Shown: piece after piece, positions 10,879 to 20,001 of the stretch
Position numbering within the stretch: the stretch's first letter is position 1
How the letters are laid out: every line of letters begins with the position of its first letter
Origin: Streptomyces sp. XM4193
GTDB taxonomy: Bacteria; Actinomycetota; Actinomycetes; Streptomycetales; Streptomycetaceae
Assembly: GCF_023072595.1 (NCBI RefSeq)
Contig: NZ_JALLGK010000001.1
Coordinates: 868,001 to 932,000, forward strand
DNA: 64,000 nucleotides
Reading direction: 5' to 3'
Notes under the pieces: generated by a model
Database searches by the model: none
Seen by the model: the letters and a program-made list of their open reading frames with translations, nothing else
Told to the model about the DNA's origin: nothing
Position numbers and translations under genes: made by a program

Positions 10879-12123
10879 ATGGCCAGGCCACGGACGTACC
10901 TCACGGGCGCAGCCGCGCTCGTCGCGACCGCCGTGCTCGCGACCGGGTGCGGAACCGGTTCCGACGGTTCGGACGGCCAGTCCGACCGGGACGGGAACGG
11001 AGAGCGGGGGGAGAAGCAGGGGCAGGTGGACAAGCCGCTGCGGCCTCGGCTCATCGGTGACGGCTCGACCTCCTTCACCGGTATCCAGCCCAACCAGCCT
11101 CGGCCGAAGAAGCTCGTGCCGGGCGAGAAGCCGCCGCAGTTCGTGGTCTTCTCCTGGGACGGCGCGGGCGAGGACAGCAAGAAGCTCTTCTCGCACTTCC
11201 GCAAGATCGGCAAGAAGTACGACGCGCAGATGACGTACTTCCTCTCCGGCATCTATCTGCTGCCCGAGGGGGAGGCGAGTCGCTACAGCCCGCCCGGCCG
11301 CAAGCCGGGCGCCTCCGACATCGGCTACCTCAAGGACGAGAACGTCAGGGCGACGCTGGAGCAGGTCCGCGGCGCCTGGCAGGACGGCAGCGAGATCGGC
11401 ACCCACTTCAACGGCCACTTCTGCGGTCCGAACGGCGTGGACAGCTGGAGCGTGGAGGACTGGAAGAGCGAGATCCGGCAGGCCAAATGGTTCGTCAAGA
11501 ACTGGAAGAGCACCACGGGTTGGAAGGGCACCGAGGCGCTGCCCTTCGACTACGAGCAGGAGCTGGTGGGCGGACGCACGCCCTGCCTGGAGGGCCGCGA
11601 CAACGTGGTGAAGGCCGGCAAGGAGCTGGGCTTCCGCTACGACTCCAGCGGCAACGGCAGCCAGGTGTGGCCGAGCAAGAAGGGAGGCATGTGGGACATC
11701 CCGCTGCAGATGGTCCCGATGCCCGGACGCGCCTTCGAGACGCTCTCCATGGACTACAACTTCATGGTCAACCAGTCCGGCCCCGGCAGCGGGGATCCGG
11801 CCAAGCACCCGCAGTGGGAGAAGCAGATGCGCGACGGTCTGCTCCAGGGATTCGACCGCGCCCACCAGGGCAATCGCGCACCGCTGATCATCGGAAACCA
11901 CTTCAACGGGTGGAACAACGGCATCTACATGAAGGCCGTCGAGGACGTGATCAAGACCGTGTGCGTGAAGGACGACGTCCGCTGTGTGTCGTTCCGTCAG
12001 CTCGTGGACTGGCTGGACCTCCAGGACAAGGAGGTGCTCGACAAGCTCCGCGGCCTCGGCGTCGGTGAACGCCCCAAGGGCGACTGGCAGCGCTTCCTCG
12101 CGGCGGGGCCGTCGGCGAAGTAA
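10879..12123 (+). CDS. NodB-like polysaccharide deacetylase-type lipoprotein
   Basis: Exported lipoprotein of 414 residues. A basic N-terminus and a hydrophobic stretch end in the lipobox LATGC, followed by a charged, flexible linker. The mature domain begins with FVVFSWDGAGED and later has EIGTHFNGHFC. The Asp of the first motif and the His pair of the second fit the metal site of NodB-fold carbohydrate deacetylases, but the family is divergent, so the substrate is unknown; a cell wall or capsule glycan is an inference. The ATG at 10879 is preceded by GAGGTGG. A strong terminator follows 16 bases after the stop, so the gene is probably transcribed alone. The 286-base upstream gap holds its promoter and that of the divergent SulP gene. 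Confidence 0.8.
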   Translation: MARPRTYLTGAAALVATAVLATGCGTGSDGSDGQSDRDGNGERGEKQGQVDKPLRPRLIGDGSTSFTGIQPNQPRPKKLVPGEKPPQFVVFSWDGAGEDSKKLFSHFRKIGKKYDAQMTYFLSGIYLLPEGEASRYSPPGRKPGASDIGYLKDENVRATLEQVRGAWQDGSEIGTHFNGHFCGPNGVDSWSVEDWKSEIRQAKWFVKNWKSTTGWKGTEALPFDYEQELVGGRTPCLEGRDNVVKAGKELGFRYDSSGNGSQVWPSKKGGMWDIPLQMVPMPGRAFETLSMDYNFMVNQSGPGSGDPAKHPQWEKQMRDGLLQGFDRAHQGNRAPLIIGNHFNGWNNGIYMKAVEDVIKTVCVKDDVRCVSFRQLVDWLDLQDKEVLDKLRGLGVGERPKGDWQRFLAAGPSAK

Positions 12124-12138
12124 CCGCCCGTGTCGGAG

Positions 12139-12173
12139 GAGAGGCGGCCACCGTGCCTCGGTGGCCGCCTCTC
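12139..12173 (+). terminator. Perfect 15-bp hairpin after the deacetylase-type gene
   Basis: Arms 12139-12153 and 12159-12173 are perfectly complementary with a five-base loop. It begins 16 bases past the stop at 12123. Confidence 0.88.
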
Positions 12174-12183
12174 GCCTTCCGCT

Positions 12184-12235
12184 CCGCCGCGGTCTTCCGC
12201 CGCGGTCTTCCGCCGCGGTTCTCCGCCGCGGGGGT
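12184..12235. repeat. 13-bp tandem repeat, four copies
   Basis: Units of CCGCCGCGGTCTT start at 12184 and 12197; variants start at 12210 and 12223. The repeat sits in the short gap between two convergent genes, just after the terminator. Confidence 0.85.
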
Positions 12236-12295
12236 CGTGGCCGGAGGCGGGGTCGTGTCCGGTGCGTGCGGAGGTCGGCTGTGCGCGGGGTGGGG

Positions 12296-13282
12296 TCAGG
12301 CGGGCTGCGGCGCGACGAGGTCCTCGCCGAGCAGGAAGTCCGGGTCGATCTGATGGGTCAGATCGGTGCCGGTGCGGGCGTTGCCCCAGCCCGTTGCGTT
12401 CTTGAGGTGGAAGTGCACCATCTGGTCGGTGTAGCGCCGCCAGTCGCGGTGGGCGTACGAGTCGTCGGCGGCGTCGTGGAGGGTGCGCAGCGCGTGCCTG
12501 TTGGACTCCTCCAGCTCCGCCCAGGGCAGGGCTCGGCCCTTCTCCCGGCCGCGCACCCAGTCCGAGTGGCCGAAGGCGGCGAGCAGGTCGTCGCCCACCT
12601 CTGCGCTCAGGAAGTCGAGATCGTCCTGGTTCTGGACCTTGTTGCCGACGACCTGGAGCCGTACGCCGAAGTCCCGGGCGTACTCGCGGTACTGGCGGTA
12701 GACGGCCACGCCCTTGCGGGTGGGTTCGGCCACCAGGAAGGTCGTGTCGAAGCGGGTGAACATGCCGGAGGCGAAGGAGTCGGAGCCGGCGGTCATGTCG
12801 ACGACCATGAACTCCGAGCGCCCGTCCACCAGATGGTTCAGGCACAGTTCCACCGCTCCGACCTTGGAGTGGTAGCAGGCGACGCCGAGATCGTCCTCGG
12901 TGAACGGCCCGGTGGCCAGGAGTCTGACGTCCCCTCCTTCCAGCGTGAGCCGGTGGGCGCAGGCGTCGTAGACCGGGTTCTGGCCGGTGATGCTCAGCAG
13001 CCGGGAGCCGGCGCCGGGGGGAGTCGTCTTGATCATGGAGTCGGCGGAGGCGATGCGTGTGTTCGAGCCCCGGAGGTAGTCCTTGATCAGGGGGAGGTGC
13101 GCGCCCATGGCCGGGATCCCGGCCGCCTCTTCGTCCGTCATGCCCAGGGCCGCGCCCAGGTGCTGGTTGATGTCCGCGTCGACGGCGACCACCGGCAGCC
13201 GGCGAGCGGCGAGATGACGGATGAACAGGGACGACAGGGTGGTCTTGCCGCTGCCGCCCTTGCCTACGAAAGCGATCTTCAT
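12296..13282 (-). CDS. CooC/MinD-like P-loop ATPase
   Basis: Cytoplasmic ATPase of 328 residues of the SIMIBI class. It opens with a deviant Walker A, FVGKGGSGKTTL, and VVAVDADINQHLG follows, which matches CooC-type nickel-insertion/maturation ATPases and MinD/ParA proteins. FMVVDMTAGSDSF is the Walker B region. A start at 13282 puts the P-loop at residue 5, as expected; an in-frame extension upstream has no family character. No carbon monoxide dehydrogenase or nickel enzyme lies nearby, so a metal-chaperone role is not supported and the partner is unknown. It is divergent from the Fic-fold gene with 106 bases between them, a likely shared promoter region. Confidence 0.8.
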   Translation of the reverse strand: MKIAFVGKGGSGKTTLSSLFIRHLAARRLPVVAVDADINQHLGAALGMTDEEAAGIPAMGAHLPLIKDYLRGSNTRIASADSMIKTTPPGAGSRLLSITGQNPVYDACAHRLTLEGGDVRLLATGPFTEDDLGVACYHSKVGAVELCLNHLVDGRSEFMVVDMTAGSDSFASGMFTRFDTTFLVAEPTRKGVAVYRQYREYARDFGVRLQVVGNKVQNQDDLDFLSAEVGDDLLAAFGHSDWVRGREKGRALPWAELEESNRHALRTLHDAADDSYAHRDWRRYTDQMVHFHLKNATGWGNARTGTDLTHQIDPDFLLGEDLVAPQPA

Positions 13283-13388
13283 GTTCGTCAGGGTAGGGCG
13301 GCACCGGTGGTGGATCGGGCAGCCGAGTGGGCAAGACCACTCGATCGAGGGGCGTAGCGGCACCGCGGTGTGCGTAGGGTCGTGACCC

Positions 13389-14270
13389 ATGAGCAACAGT
13401 CCCCAGGCACCCGGTTCGCAGCCGTCCGCCGGTGCGGACCCCTTGGCGCCGCTCGGCGGCCTACCCGGCGTGGATGAGGCCGTCGACTCGGTGCGCCGCG
13501 CCGTCGACCTGCTCTACAAGCACCGCGTCATGCGGCGGCGCAGCACCGAGGTGACCGCCGAGGCCGTACTGCGCGGAGCGCGTGCCAGCGCGGCGCTGGC
13601 CGGTGCCGACTGGGCGCTGGAGGAGGTGCGGCGGCGCAGCGATTTCGGCGTCGACGGGCAGGCGCGGACCGTGGGCGCCGCACTGCGCGTCACCGCCGAG
13701 GCGGGTCAACTCCTGCCGATCTGGCGGCAGTCGCCGCTCCGGGTGCTCGCCCGGCTGCATCTTGTGGCGGCCGGAGGAGTGCAGCGGCCGGAGGTGCCGA
13801 GCAGCGGGGCGGACGCGATCGGCCGTCCGCGGCTGGCCGGCGAGCCGGTCGACGAGCCGACGCTCCCGTTCGAACTGCCGTCGGCCGACGAGGTGTCCGC
13901 GCGTCTGGAGTCGCTCGCCGAACTGATCGTCGCCGGTTCCTCGGCACCCGCGCTGGTGACCGCCGCGGTGGTGCACGGTGAACTGCTGGCGCTCCGCCCC
14001 TTCGTCTCGCACAACTCCCTCGTCGCGCGTGCGGCGGAACGTGTCGTCCTGGTCGGCAGCGGCCTCGACCCCAAGTCGATCTGCCCGGCGGAGGTCGGCC
14101 ACCAGGAGGCGCAGTCCGAAGACGGCGGCTATCTGGGCGCTTTCGAGGGCTATCTGTCCGGCACGCCGGAAGGTGTCGGCGCCTGGATCGTGCACTGCGG
14201 CCGATCGGTACGTCTGGGCGCACGCGAATCGACCGCCGTATGCGAGGCGATGCAGCGCGGCGCTGCCTGA
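13389..14270 (+). CDS. Degenerate Fic-fold protein of unknown function
   Basis: Soluble protein of 293 residues belonging to a family common in Streptomyces and often labelled oxidoreductase for no visible reason. It is alanine-rich and helical. Near residue 200 it has ALRPFVSHNSLVARA, which lines up with the Fic active-site loop HPFxxGNGRxxR. Here the catalytic histidine is arginine, both glycines are lost, and only the PF, the N and the last R are kept. An AMP-transferring activity is therefore unlikely. The ATG at 13389 follows the divergent CooC-like gene closely. The function is unknown; the Fic relationship is my inference from the motif alone. Confidence 0.7.
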   Translation: MSNSPQAPGSQPSAGADPLAPLGGLPGVDEAVDSVRRAVDLLYKHRVMRRRSTEVTAEAVLRGARASAALAGADWALEEVRRRSDFGVDGQARTVGAALRVTAEAGQLLPIWRQSPLRVLARLHLVAAGGVQRPEVPSSGADAIGRPRLAGEPVDEPTLPFELPSADEVSARLESLAELIVAGSSAPALVTAAVVHGELLALRPFVSHNSLVARAAERVVLVGSGLDPKSICPAEVGHQEAQSEDGGYLGAFEGYLSGTPEGVGAWIVHCGRSVRLGARESTAVCEAMQRGAA

Positions 14271-14952
14271 GGGCGGACCCCGCTCCGCACGTCGCAGCGT
14301 CGGGAATTTCCCCGAGGCATGTGCCACTGCGCACAGGCGGATCTCTTTCGTCGTCGCGGTGGGCGGCGAACGCGGGGTGAGTTCCGGTGCGCGGGGTTCT
14401 GGTTTCTCGCCTTCCGGTCGAGGTGCGCCGGTTGGGGTGCGCCGGATGGCGATGTGACGAGTCCGCCGGTGGTACGAAATTGCGGCGGCACTGCTCTCGC
14501 AGTGCCGCCGCTGACATGTCCATCGGGGTACCAGTGCGTGCTCGAATCAGATCCGATCAGGTCGGGACTTTGCCCGTTACCTGGACGGTGGGCCCGTATT
14601 CGACGGGTCGGCGTCGCGTGGGTTCCCGATATTCATGCGTCGGTCCGTGGGGCCTTGAACTCCTATTTCCGTCATCCTCTCGGATATCGGTTGAGGTCTC
14701 GCGGGCCGTTAAGTCCTTTGTACTCCGGTATGGGAGCGAGGGGAAGCCCGGAGGGCAACGTTCACTTTCCGCCGTTTTCAAGCCACTTGCGGTAGTCGGC
14801 CGGATCGGACGGCGATCGCCCTGTCCGACCGGACCAACCTGCGTACTGGGCTGCGCGGTTGAGGGGCCGTGGGGGGCACGGTGGGAGGTTCGTCCCTCCT
14901 CGCCGGCCGTGCGGTTGTGCGGGCGTCGCCGTGTGGGCGCGCTCTGCGCGAG
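14271..14952. other. Long intergenic region with one terminator
   Basis: About 680 bases with no recognisable gene. The part 14520-14800 is noticeably richer in A and T than its surroundings. Frames open on both strands have no start with a ribosome site and no motif. The only clear structure is the hairpin at 14482-14511. Confidence 0.5.
14482..14511 (+). terminator. Perfect 13-bp hairpin with TCTC loop
   Basis: Arms 14482-14494 and 14499-14511 pair perfectly. It lies about 210 bases past the Fic-fold gene, so it may end that transcript or a short unannotated transcript in the gap. Confidence 0.75.
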
Positions 14953-15002
14953 GTCCCGCGCGAACCCCCGCGCGGGACGTACCGGCGCACTGTGCGCGCC
15001 GG
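14953..15002 (-). terminator. Double hairpin downstream of the HAD phosphatase gene
   Basis: A perfect 10-bp stem (14953-14962 with 14969-14978) is followed by an imperfect stem at 14982-15002. Both lie within 75 bases of the stop codon at 15026 on the downstream side. Confidence 0.65.
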
Positions 15003-15025
15003 CTGCGGCGTTGCGCGGCGTCGCG

Positions 15026-15826
15026 CTAAGCGGCTGATCCGGCACGTCGGCGGGCGGCGTACCAGAGCAGCCCGGCGGTCGCGGCCGCGGCTCCGACCGC
15101 CGCCGCGGCGGTGACGATCGGGCGGGGCGGCAGCGAGGGCAGCCGCTGCTTGAGGCTGACCGGCCGGCTGAACGTCAGCACCGGCCAGTCCCTGGCGACG
15201 GCCTCCCTGCGCAGTGCGCGGTCGGGGTTCACCGCGTGCGGGTGCCCGACCGTCTCCAGCATCGGGACGTCGGTGGCCGAATCGCTGTAGGCGTAGCAGC
15301 GTTCGAGGTCGTACCCTTCGCTCTCGGCGAGCTCCCGGACGGCCTCCGCCTTGGTCGGGCCGTACGCGTAGTACTCGACCTCGCCGGTGTAGCAGCCGTC
15401 CTCGACGACCATGCGCGTCGCCACCACCCGGTCTGCGCCGATCAGTTCGCCGATGGGCTCGACGACTTCGGCTCCCGAGGTGGAGACGATGACGACGTCG
15501 CGTCCCGCCAGATGGTGCTGCTCGATCAGCGAGGCGGCCTCGTCGTAGATGAGCGGGTCGATCAGTTCGTGCAGGGTTTCGGCGACGAGCTCCTTCACGT
15601 GCTCGACATTCCACCCCTTGCACAGCGCGGACAGATAGGAGCGCATTCGTTCCATCTGGTCGTGGTCCGCGCGTCCGGCGAGGAACACGAACTGGGCGTA
15701 GGCGGTGCGCAGTACGGCGCGACGGTTGATCAGGCCGCCCTGGTAGAACGACTTGCTGAAGGTGAGCGTGCTCGACTTCGCAATGACCGTCTTGTCCAGG
15801 TCGAAGAAGGCAGCTGTGCGGGGCAT
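15026..15826 (-). CDS. HAD-IB family phosphatase (SerB-like) with C-terminal membrane anchor
   Basis: Phosphoserine-phosphatase-like hydrolase of 266 residues. Motif I is FFDLDKTV, motif II is VVIVSTSGAE, and the motif III/IV region is CYAYSDSATDVPML. The C-terminus has a single hydrophobic segment of about 18 residues ending in basic residues, so the enzyme is likely tethered to the inner face of the membrane. The substrate is not known; related proteins are often called SerB or inhibition of morphological differentiation proteins. The ATG at 15826 has GGAA nine bases upstream; a GTG five codons earlier is possible. It corresponds to Rv3661 and, as there, flanks the 6C small RNA. Confidence 0.88.
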   Translation of the reverse strand: MPRTAAFFDLDKTVIAKSSTLTFSKSFYQGGLINRRAVLRTAYAQFVFLAGRADHDQMERMRSYLSALCKGWNVEHVKELVAETLHELIDPLIYDEAASLIEQHHLAGRDVVIVSTSGAEVVEPIGELIGADRVVATRMVVEDGCYTGEVEYYAYGPTKAEAVRELAESEGYDLERCYAYSDSATDVPMLETVGHPHAVNPDRALRREAVARDWPVLTFSRPVSLKQRLPSLPPRPIVTAAAAVGAAAATAGLLWYAARRRAGSAA

Positions 15827-15954
15827 CGAGTGGTTTTCCACGCTGTGGAGGATACCGATGATTGGCGCCCACCATTCGGCGTAAGCTGTTGCGTGTGGGT
15901 TTGCTCGAGAAGGCTCTCGGGTACACCATGGAAGTCACGGATCGTTCGCGACCG

Positions 15955-16036
15955 TGCTAACCCGGTTCGGCTCCTCCCCCCCCGAGTCGACCGTGGAAGA
16001 CGACCCCCGCTCTCCCCCCCGGCGGGGGTCGTCGCA
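15955..16036 (+). ncRNA. 6C small RNA
   Basis: Two consecutive hairpins have C-rich loops. The first has arms 15963-15973 and 15984-15993 with eight C in a row at 15976-15983. The second has perfect 12-bp arms 15999-16010 and 16022-16033 with seven C in the loop. Two hairpins with at least six C in each loop define the actinobacterial 6C RNA motif. The place also fits: the M. tuberculosis 6C RNA (B11) lies between Rv3661 and Rv3660c, the homologues of the two genes flanking it here. The second hairpin probably doubles as terminator. The true 5' end is unknown and may lie up to about 60 bases upstream. The mycobacterial RNA affects growth and DNA replication genes through its C-rich loops. Confidence 0.85.
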
Positions 16037-16199
16037 TGTCCGGACACCTTTGCTTGCCCTGTGCCGCGATTGAGTCGCCGCCGGGGCGTTGTCGCGCGGG
16101 TGCCGGCGCAGGGCGGGAAGCCTCGGGGGAACGTCACTCCGGGTAGTGGATCGGCTGCTGCGGGCCGACAGTGCCGCGTAGCCCGAGAGTGTGAGCGAG

Positions 16200-16227
16200 T
16201 TATTCACAACCTGTGGGTTATCCACAG
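16200..16227. promoter_or_regulatory. Pair of DnaA boxes with a dyad, upstream of the Tad operon
   Basis: TTATTCACA at 16200-16208 and the consensus box TTATCCACA at 16218-16226 lie 9 bases apart on the same strand. The second overlaps an inverted repeat, CTGTGG (16211-16216) and CCACAG (16222-16227). They lie between the 6C RNA and the first Tad gene. Binding of DnaA is an inference from the sequence match. Confidence 0.65.
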
Positions 16228-16343
16228 AATCTGACCAAGATCCCCAATCTTTCCCGGACTTCTGCACGGTGAATGCGCAAGGCGCCCCCCGGCTCTGTGA
16301 AAGGCCGTGGGGCGCGCTCACCGAGCCCGAAGGGGAAGGCCAG

Positions 16344-17441
16344 ATGGCCGAGACGATCCTGATCGTGACCGAGGACGCCGATCTCCTCGACGACCTCCTG
16401 CGACTGTGCGCAGCCGCGGGAGCCGAAGCCGAAGTGGTGCACGGGCCCAGGGCTGCGGATCCGTCCGGAGCACGGTCCTGGCGGTCCGCGCCGCTCGTGC
16501 TGCTGGGGGACGACCGGGCGCGTCCGCTCGGCGCCGAACTGCACTCGGTCGCCCGCAGGGAGGGCGTGCTGCTCGTCGGCAAGGACCTCGACGACCATTC
16601 GATCTGGGAGCGAGGTGTGCGTCTGGGGGCGGAGCAGGTGGTCTTCCTGCCGGACGCCGAACGATGGCTCACCGGCCGCATCGCGGACGCGGTGGAAGGC
16701 GTCGGGCGCCCCGCTCTCACCGTGGGGGTCGTCGGCGGTCGCGGCGGAGCGGGCGCCTCGACCCTCGCCTGTGCGCTCGCGATGAGCGCCGCGCGCGACG
16801 GCGAGCGGACGATGCTCGTCGACGGTGATCCGCTCGGCGGTGGTCTGGACATCCTGCTCGGCGGAGAGTCCGCCGACGGCTTGCGCTGGCCCGCGCTGCT
16901 GGAGTCGCGCGGGAGGGTGGCGGCCAAGGCGCTGGAGGAATCCCTGCCCGCCGTCGCGGAGTTGAGGGTGCTCAGTTGGGACCGCAGCGACTGCGTGCTG
17001 GTCCCGCCCGAGGCGATGCGCGCCGTGCTCGGGGCCGCCCGCCGGCGCGGCGGAGCGGTGGTGATCGACCTGCCGCGCCAGCTCGACGAGGCGGTTGCGG
17101 AAGCGCTGACACAGCTGGATCTCGGCCTGATGGTCGTGCCCGCAGAGCTCCGGGCGATTGCGGCGGCCCGCCGGGTGGCCGCTCGTTGGGCGCTGCTGCT
17201 GAAGGACATGAGGGTGGTGGTGCGGGGCCCGTACGCCGCCGGTCTGGGCGCCGAGGAGGTGGCGGCGCTGCTGGACCTGCCGCTTGCCGGTGAGGTCCCG
17301 AACGAGCGCGATCTGTCCGAGGCCGCGGGCCGCGGCAGGCCGCCGGGTGCGGCGCCGGGCGGTCCGTTGGGGCGGTTCTGCAGCGCCTTCTGGTCGCGGG
17401 CCCTGCCCGGGGACGGGCTGCAGGGGAGCGCGACCTCGTGA
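16344..17441 (+). CDS. ssd: Septum-site-determining-like/TadZ-CpaE ATPase (Ssd)
   Basis: Protein of 365 residues that begins the Tad locus. The N-terminal 120 residues resemble a receiver-like domain without clear phosphorylation motif, as in CpaE/TadZ. Then comes a MinD/ParA-type ATPase with a deviant P-loop, [12 protein letters not shown], and [13 protein letters not shown]. TadZ/CpaE proteins localise the pilus machinery at the cell pole; the mycobacterial homologue Rv3660c (Ssd) inhibits septum formation when overproduced. The ATG at 16344 is preceded by AGGGGAAGG. The last bases overlap the GTG of the next gene (GTGA), showing translational coupling. Two DnaA boxes lie about 120 bases upstream. 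Confidence 0.87.
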   Translation: MAETILIVTEDADLLDDLLRLCAAAGAEAEVVHGPRAADPSGARSWRSAPLVLLGDDRARPLGAELHSVARREGVLLVGKDLDDHSIWERGVRLGAEQVVFLPDAERWLTGRIADAVEGVGRPALTVGVVGGRGGAGASTLACALAMSAARDGERTMLVDGDPLGGGLDILLGGESADGLRWPALLESRGRVAAKALEESLPAVAELRVLSWDRSDCVLVPPEAMRAVLGAARRRGGAVVIDLPRQLDEAVAEALTQLDLGLMVVPAELRAIAAARRVAARWALLLKDMRVVVRGPYAAGLGAEEVAALLDLPLAGEVPNERDLSEAAGRGRPPGAAPGGPLGRFCSAFWSRALPGDGLQGSATS

Positions 17442-18892
17442 GCGGGGGACCACCGCCGTACGCCTCGGGCCGGCGCCCGTCGGACGGGTATCCGGCGGCG
17501 TCGTCGGGGTCGTGTCCGTCGGGTGCGTACGGGGCGCGTCCGTACGGGTCGGTGCTGCGCCCTTCGGGCCTGCACGCCGGTCTTCGTGGTGTGCGGCCCG
17601 TCCGCCCCGTCAGCCGGGGCCCGGGCGGGAGCGCGGCGGAGGCTCCCCAGCCGCGCCCGGGCCCGAGCGGTGCCGGTCTCCGACCGCCTTCCGCCACGGT
17701 TCGGGCGGACGAAGGGGCGAGCGAACCGGCCGCGCCGTCCGAGGAGTTGGTGGATGTCGTCCGCCGCCGGCTCGCGGAGTCGGGGGCGGATCCGACCCCC
17801 TCGCAGGTGGCCGCCGCGCTGCGCGCCCAGGGTCGGTTGCTCGGCGACAGCGGTGTGCTCGCCGTGGTGAACGCGCTGCGGTCCGAGCTTGTCGGTGCCG
17901 GTCCGCTGGAGCCGCTGCTCGCCGATCCCGAGGTGACGGACGTGCTGGTGGCCGGACCGCACAGGGTGTGGGTGGACCGCGGCGGAGGACTCGAGCGCAC
18001 GGGCGTCACGTTCGCCGACGCCAGGTCCGTTCGCCGACTGGCGCAGCGGTTGGCGAGTGCGGCGGGTCGGCGGCTGGACGACGCCAGGCCGTGGGTCGAC
18101 GCGCGCCTCCCGGACGGCACGAGGTTGCACGCGGTGCTGCCGCCGGTGGCCGTGGACGGTCCGTGTCTTTCGCTGCGGGTGGTGCGCCACCGGGCTTTCG
18201 GCCCGGCCGAGTTGGTGGCCGCGGGCACTCTGCCGGCGGGCGGCGACCGACTGCTGCGTTCGGTGGTGGACGCACGGCTCTCCTTCCTGGTCTCCGGCGG
18301 CACGGGCAGCGGCAAGACGACCCTGCTGAGCTGCCTTCTCGGCCTGGCCGCCCCGGCCGAGCGGCTGGTGCTGGCCGAGGACTCCGCGGAGCTGAGGCCC
18401 GCGCACCCCCACGTCGTACGGCTGGAGGCCCGCCCGGCGAACCAGGAGGGCGCGGGCCGGGTCGACCTGCGCGATCTGGTCCGCCAGGCGCTGCGGATGC
18501 GTCCTGACCGGCTGGTCGTCGGAGAGGTCCGCGGCGCGGAGGTGATCGATCTGCTCGCAGCGCTGAACACGGGGCACTCCGGCGGAGCAGGCACCCTGCA
18601 CGCGAACGCGGCGGCAGACGTTCCCGCCCGTCTCGAGGCCCTGGGAATGGCGGCCGGGGTGGGGCGGGCGGCACTGCACAGCCAGATCGCCGCCGCCCTC
18701 GATCTCGTCCTCCATCTGCACCGGGACAGCACGGGGCGCCGCCGCCTCGCGGAGGTGCACGTACTGCGCAGAGGCGCCGAGGGGCTCGTGAGTACCGTGC
18801 CCGCCGTGCGTTGGGGCCCTGCGGGTTTCGTCGAGGCAGAGGGCTGGCCCGTGCTGAAGGACCTCTGTGCACGCGGGGGAGGGGCGGCATGA
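17438..18892 (+). CDS. tadA: TadA/CpaF-family secretion ATPase
   Basis: Hexameric traffic ATPase expected to power assembly or secretion of the Flp-like pilin encoded downstream. There are 484 residues. A glycine/proline/serine-rich N-terminal tail of about 95 residues is followed by the CpaF N-domain and then the motor domain, with Walker [14 protein letters not shown], Walker [13 protein letters not shown] and the His-box region [14 protein letters not shown]. All catalytic elements are present. The GTG at 17438 overlaps the ssd stop, which favours this long start in spite of the low-complexity tail. The gene ends in an ATGA overlap with the next gene. It is the homologue of Rv3659c. Confidence 0.92.
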   Translation: MSGGPPPYASGRRPSDGYPAASSGSCPSGAYGARPYGSVLRPSGLHAGLRGVRPVRPVSRGPGGSAAEAPQPRPGPSGAGLRPPSATVRADEGASEPAAPSEELVDVVRRRLAESGADPTPSQVAAALRAQGRLLGDSGVLAVVNALRSELVGAGPLEPLLADPEVTDVLVAGPHRVWVDRGGGLERTGVTFADARSVRRLAQRLASAAGRRLDDARPWVDARLPDGTRLHAVLPPVAVDGPCLSLRVVRHRAFGPAELVAAGTLPAGGDRLLRSVVDARLSFLVSGGTGSGKTTLLSCLLGLAAPAERLVLAEDSAELRPAHPHVVRLEARPANQEGAGRVDLRDLVRQALRMRPDRLVVGEVRGAEVIDLLAALNTGHSGGAGTLHANAAADVPARLEALGMAAGVGRAALHSQIAAALDLVLHLHRDSTGRRRLAEVHVLRRGAEGLVSTVPAVRWGPAGFVEAEGWPVLKDLCARGGGAA

Positions 18893-20001
18893 GTGCGGTG
18901 CAGATCGAAGCGGCTCTGGCGAGCGGGGAGTTGGGGGGCGGCTGGACGGCCGTCGCGCTGCTGCTGTGCGGTGTGCCGGCCGCCGTGTGGTGGGTCGCTG
19001 CCGCGAGTCCGGAGGTGCGGAGGGCGCGCGCCCTCTTCGGTGGTGCAGAGCTGTGCACTGCGGCCTGGCGTCCGGGCTTCGTCGGCGGGCTCCGACAGGA
19101 CGCCCGGCGGGGGCCGGTGGCGCGGTGGGCGTCGCGCGGGTGGCCGGCCCGCTGGCGGGACTTGCTCGGCCGGGGCTCTGTTGTTGCGCAGCCTGACCGG
19201 TGGCCCGGAAGTCGGCATGCGGGTCGGGGGTCCGGAAGTCGGCTTGCGACGGCCAAGGCCTCGCACTCCACGTGGCCGACGCCCGACGCGCTCATGCCCG
19301 GCGGACTGGTCCTGTGTCTCGTCGTGGTGGCCGTGGGCTGCGCGCTGGCCCACTGGCAGCGCTCGCCACTGCCACTGCTCGGTTGCCTCGGTGCGGCCGT
19401 GGCGGTGCGGCGCGGGCTGAGGAGCAGAGCTCGGCGGCTCGAGGCGGACCGTCGCGAGGCGGCGGTGGTGGAGCTGTGCGTCGAGGTGGCGGCCGAGCTG
19501 AGAGCGGCCAGCCAGCCGCAGCAGGCGCTGTTGGCGGTGGGCGTCGCGGGACTCGGCCCGCCGGGCGCGGCGGTGCTGGCCGCAGCCCGGTTCGGAGGCG
19601 ATCTGCCCGGTGCGCTGCGCAGCGCCGCCGGAGAGCCGGGCGGCGGCGGGCTGGGCGGAGTCGCCGCGTGCTGGCAGGTGGCGGCGGAGGGCGGCTCGGG
19701 CCTGGCGGCAGGCCTGGACCGCGTGGCGCACGCCCTGCGGCTGGAGCGTGACCAGCGCGAGGATCTCCAGGCCCAACTGGCGGGCCCGCGCGCGACGGTG
19801 TCGATCCTGGCAGGGCTGCCGTTGCTCGGGGTGTCGATGGGTACGGCGATGGGCGCCGACCCGCTGGGAGTGCTGCTGCACACGCCGGTCGGCTGGGTGC
19901 TGCTCGCGGCTTCGTCGGGTCTGGAGCTGCTGGGAGCCCTGTGGGCGCGCGCGATCGTGCGTCGGGCAGCGGGCGCGCGAGACAGGGAGGAGGCGCGATG
20001 A
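18889..20001 (+). CDS. tadB: TadB-like type II secretion F-domain membrane protein
   Basis: Inner-membrane platform protein of 370 residues. A hydrophobic helix (about residues 20-40) is followed by a poorly conserved, basic cytoplasmic stretch. Two helices near 135-175 come next, then the cytoplasmic T2SF domain (about 185-300) with [11 protein letters not shown] and [10 protein letters not shown], and two closing helices. It is expected to form the pilus assembly platform with TadC and to contact TadA. The start ATG (18889) overlaps the TadA stop and the stop overlaps the TadC start, both as ATGA. It is the homologue of Rv3658c. The stretch around residues 75-130 looks unconserved and rich in repeats of GSR. 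Confidence 0.85.
   Translation: MSAVQIEAALASGELGGGWTAVALLLCGVPAAVWWVAAASPEVRRARALFGGAELCTAAWRPGFVGGLRQDARRGPVARWASRGWPARWRDLLGRGSVVAQPDRWPGSRHAGRGSGSRLATAKASHSTWPTPDALMPGGLVLCLVVVAVGCALAHWQRSPLPLLGCLGAAVAVRRGLRSRARRLEADRREAAVVELCVEVAAELRAASQPQQALLAVGVAGLGPPGAAVLAAARFGGDLPGALRSAAGEPGGGGLGGVAACWQVAAEGGSGLAAGLDRVAHALRLERDQREDLQAQLAGPRATVSILAGLPLLGVSMGTAMGADPLGVLLHTPVGWVLLAASSGLELLGALWARAIVRRAAGARDREEAR

Noticed and set aside
12296..13282. Nickel/CO dehydrogenase maturation role for the CooC-like ATPase
   Set aside because: No nickel enzyme, hydrogenase or CO dehydrogenase gene is nearby, so the family name does not support this function here.
14319..14795. Open frame in the gap after the Fic-fold gene
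   Set aside because: It crosses a perfect terminator hairpin and an A+T-rich part, with no family resemblance and no credible start.
16141..16343. Chromosomal replication origin because of DnaA boxes
   Set aside because: Only two boxes are present and dnaA, dnaN and related genes are absent. The region is more likely a regulatory site.
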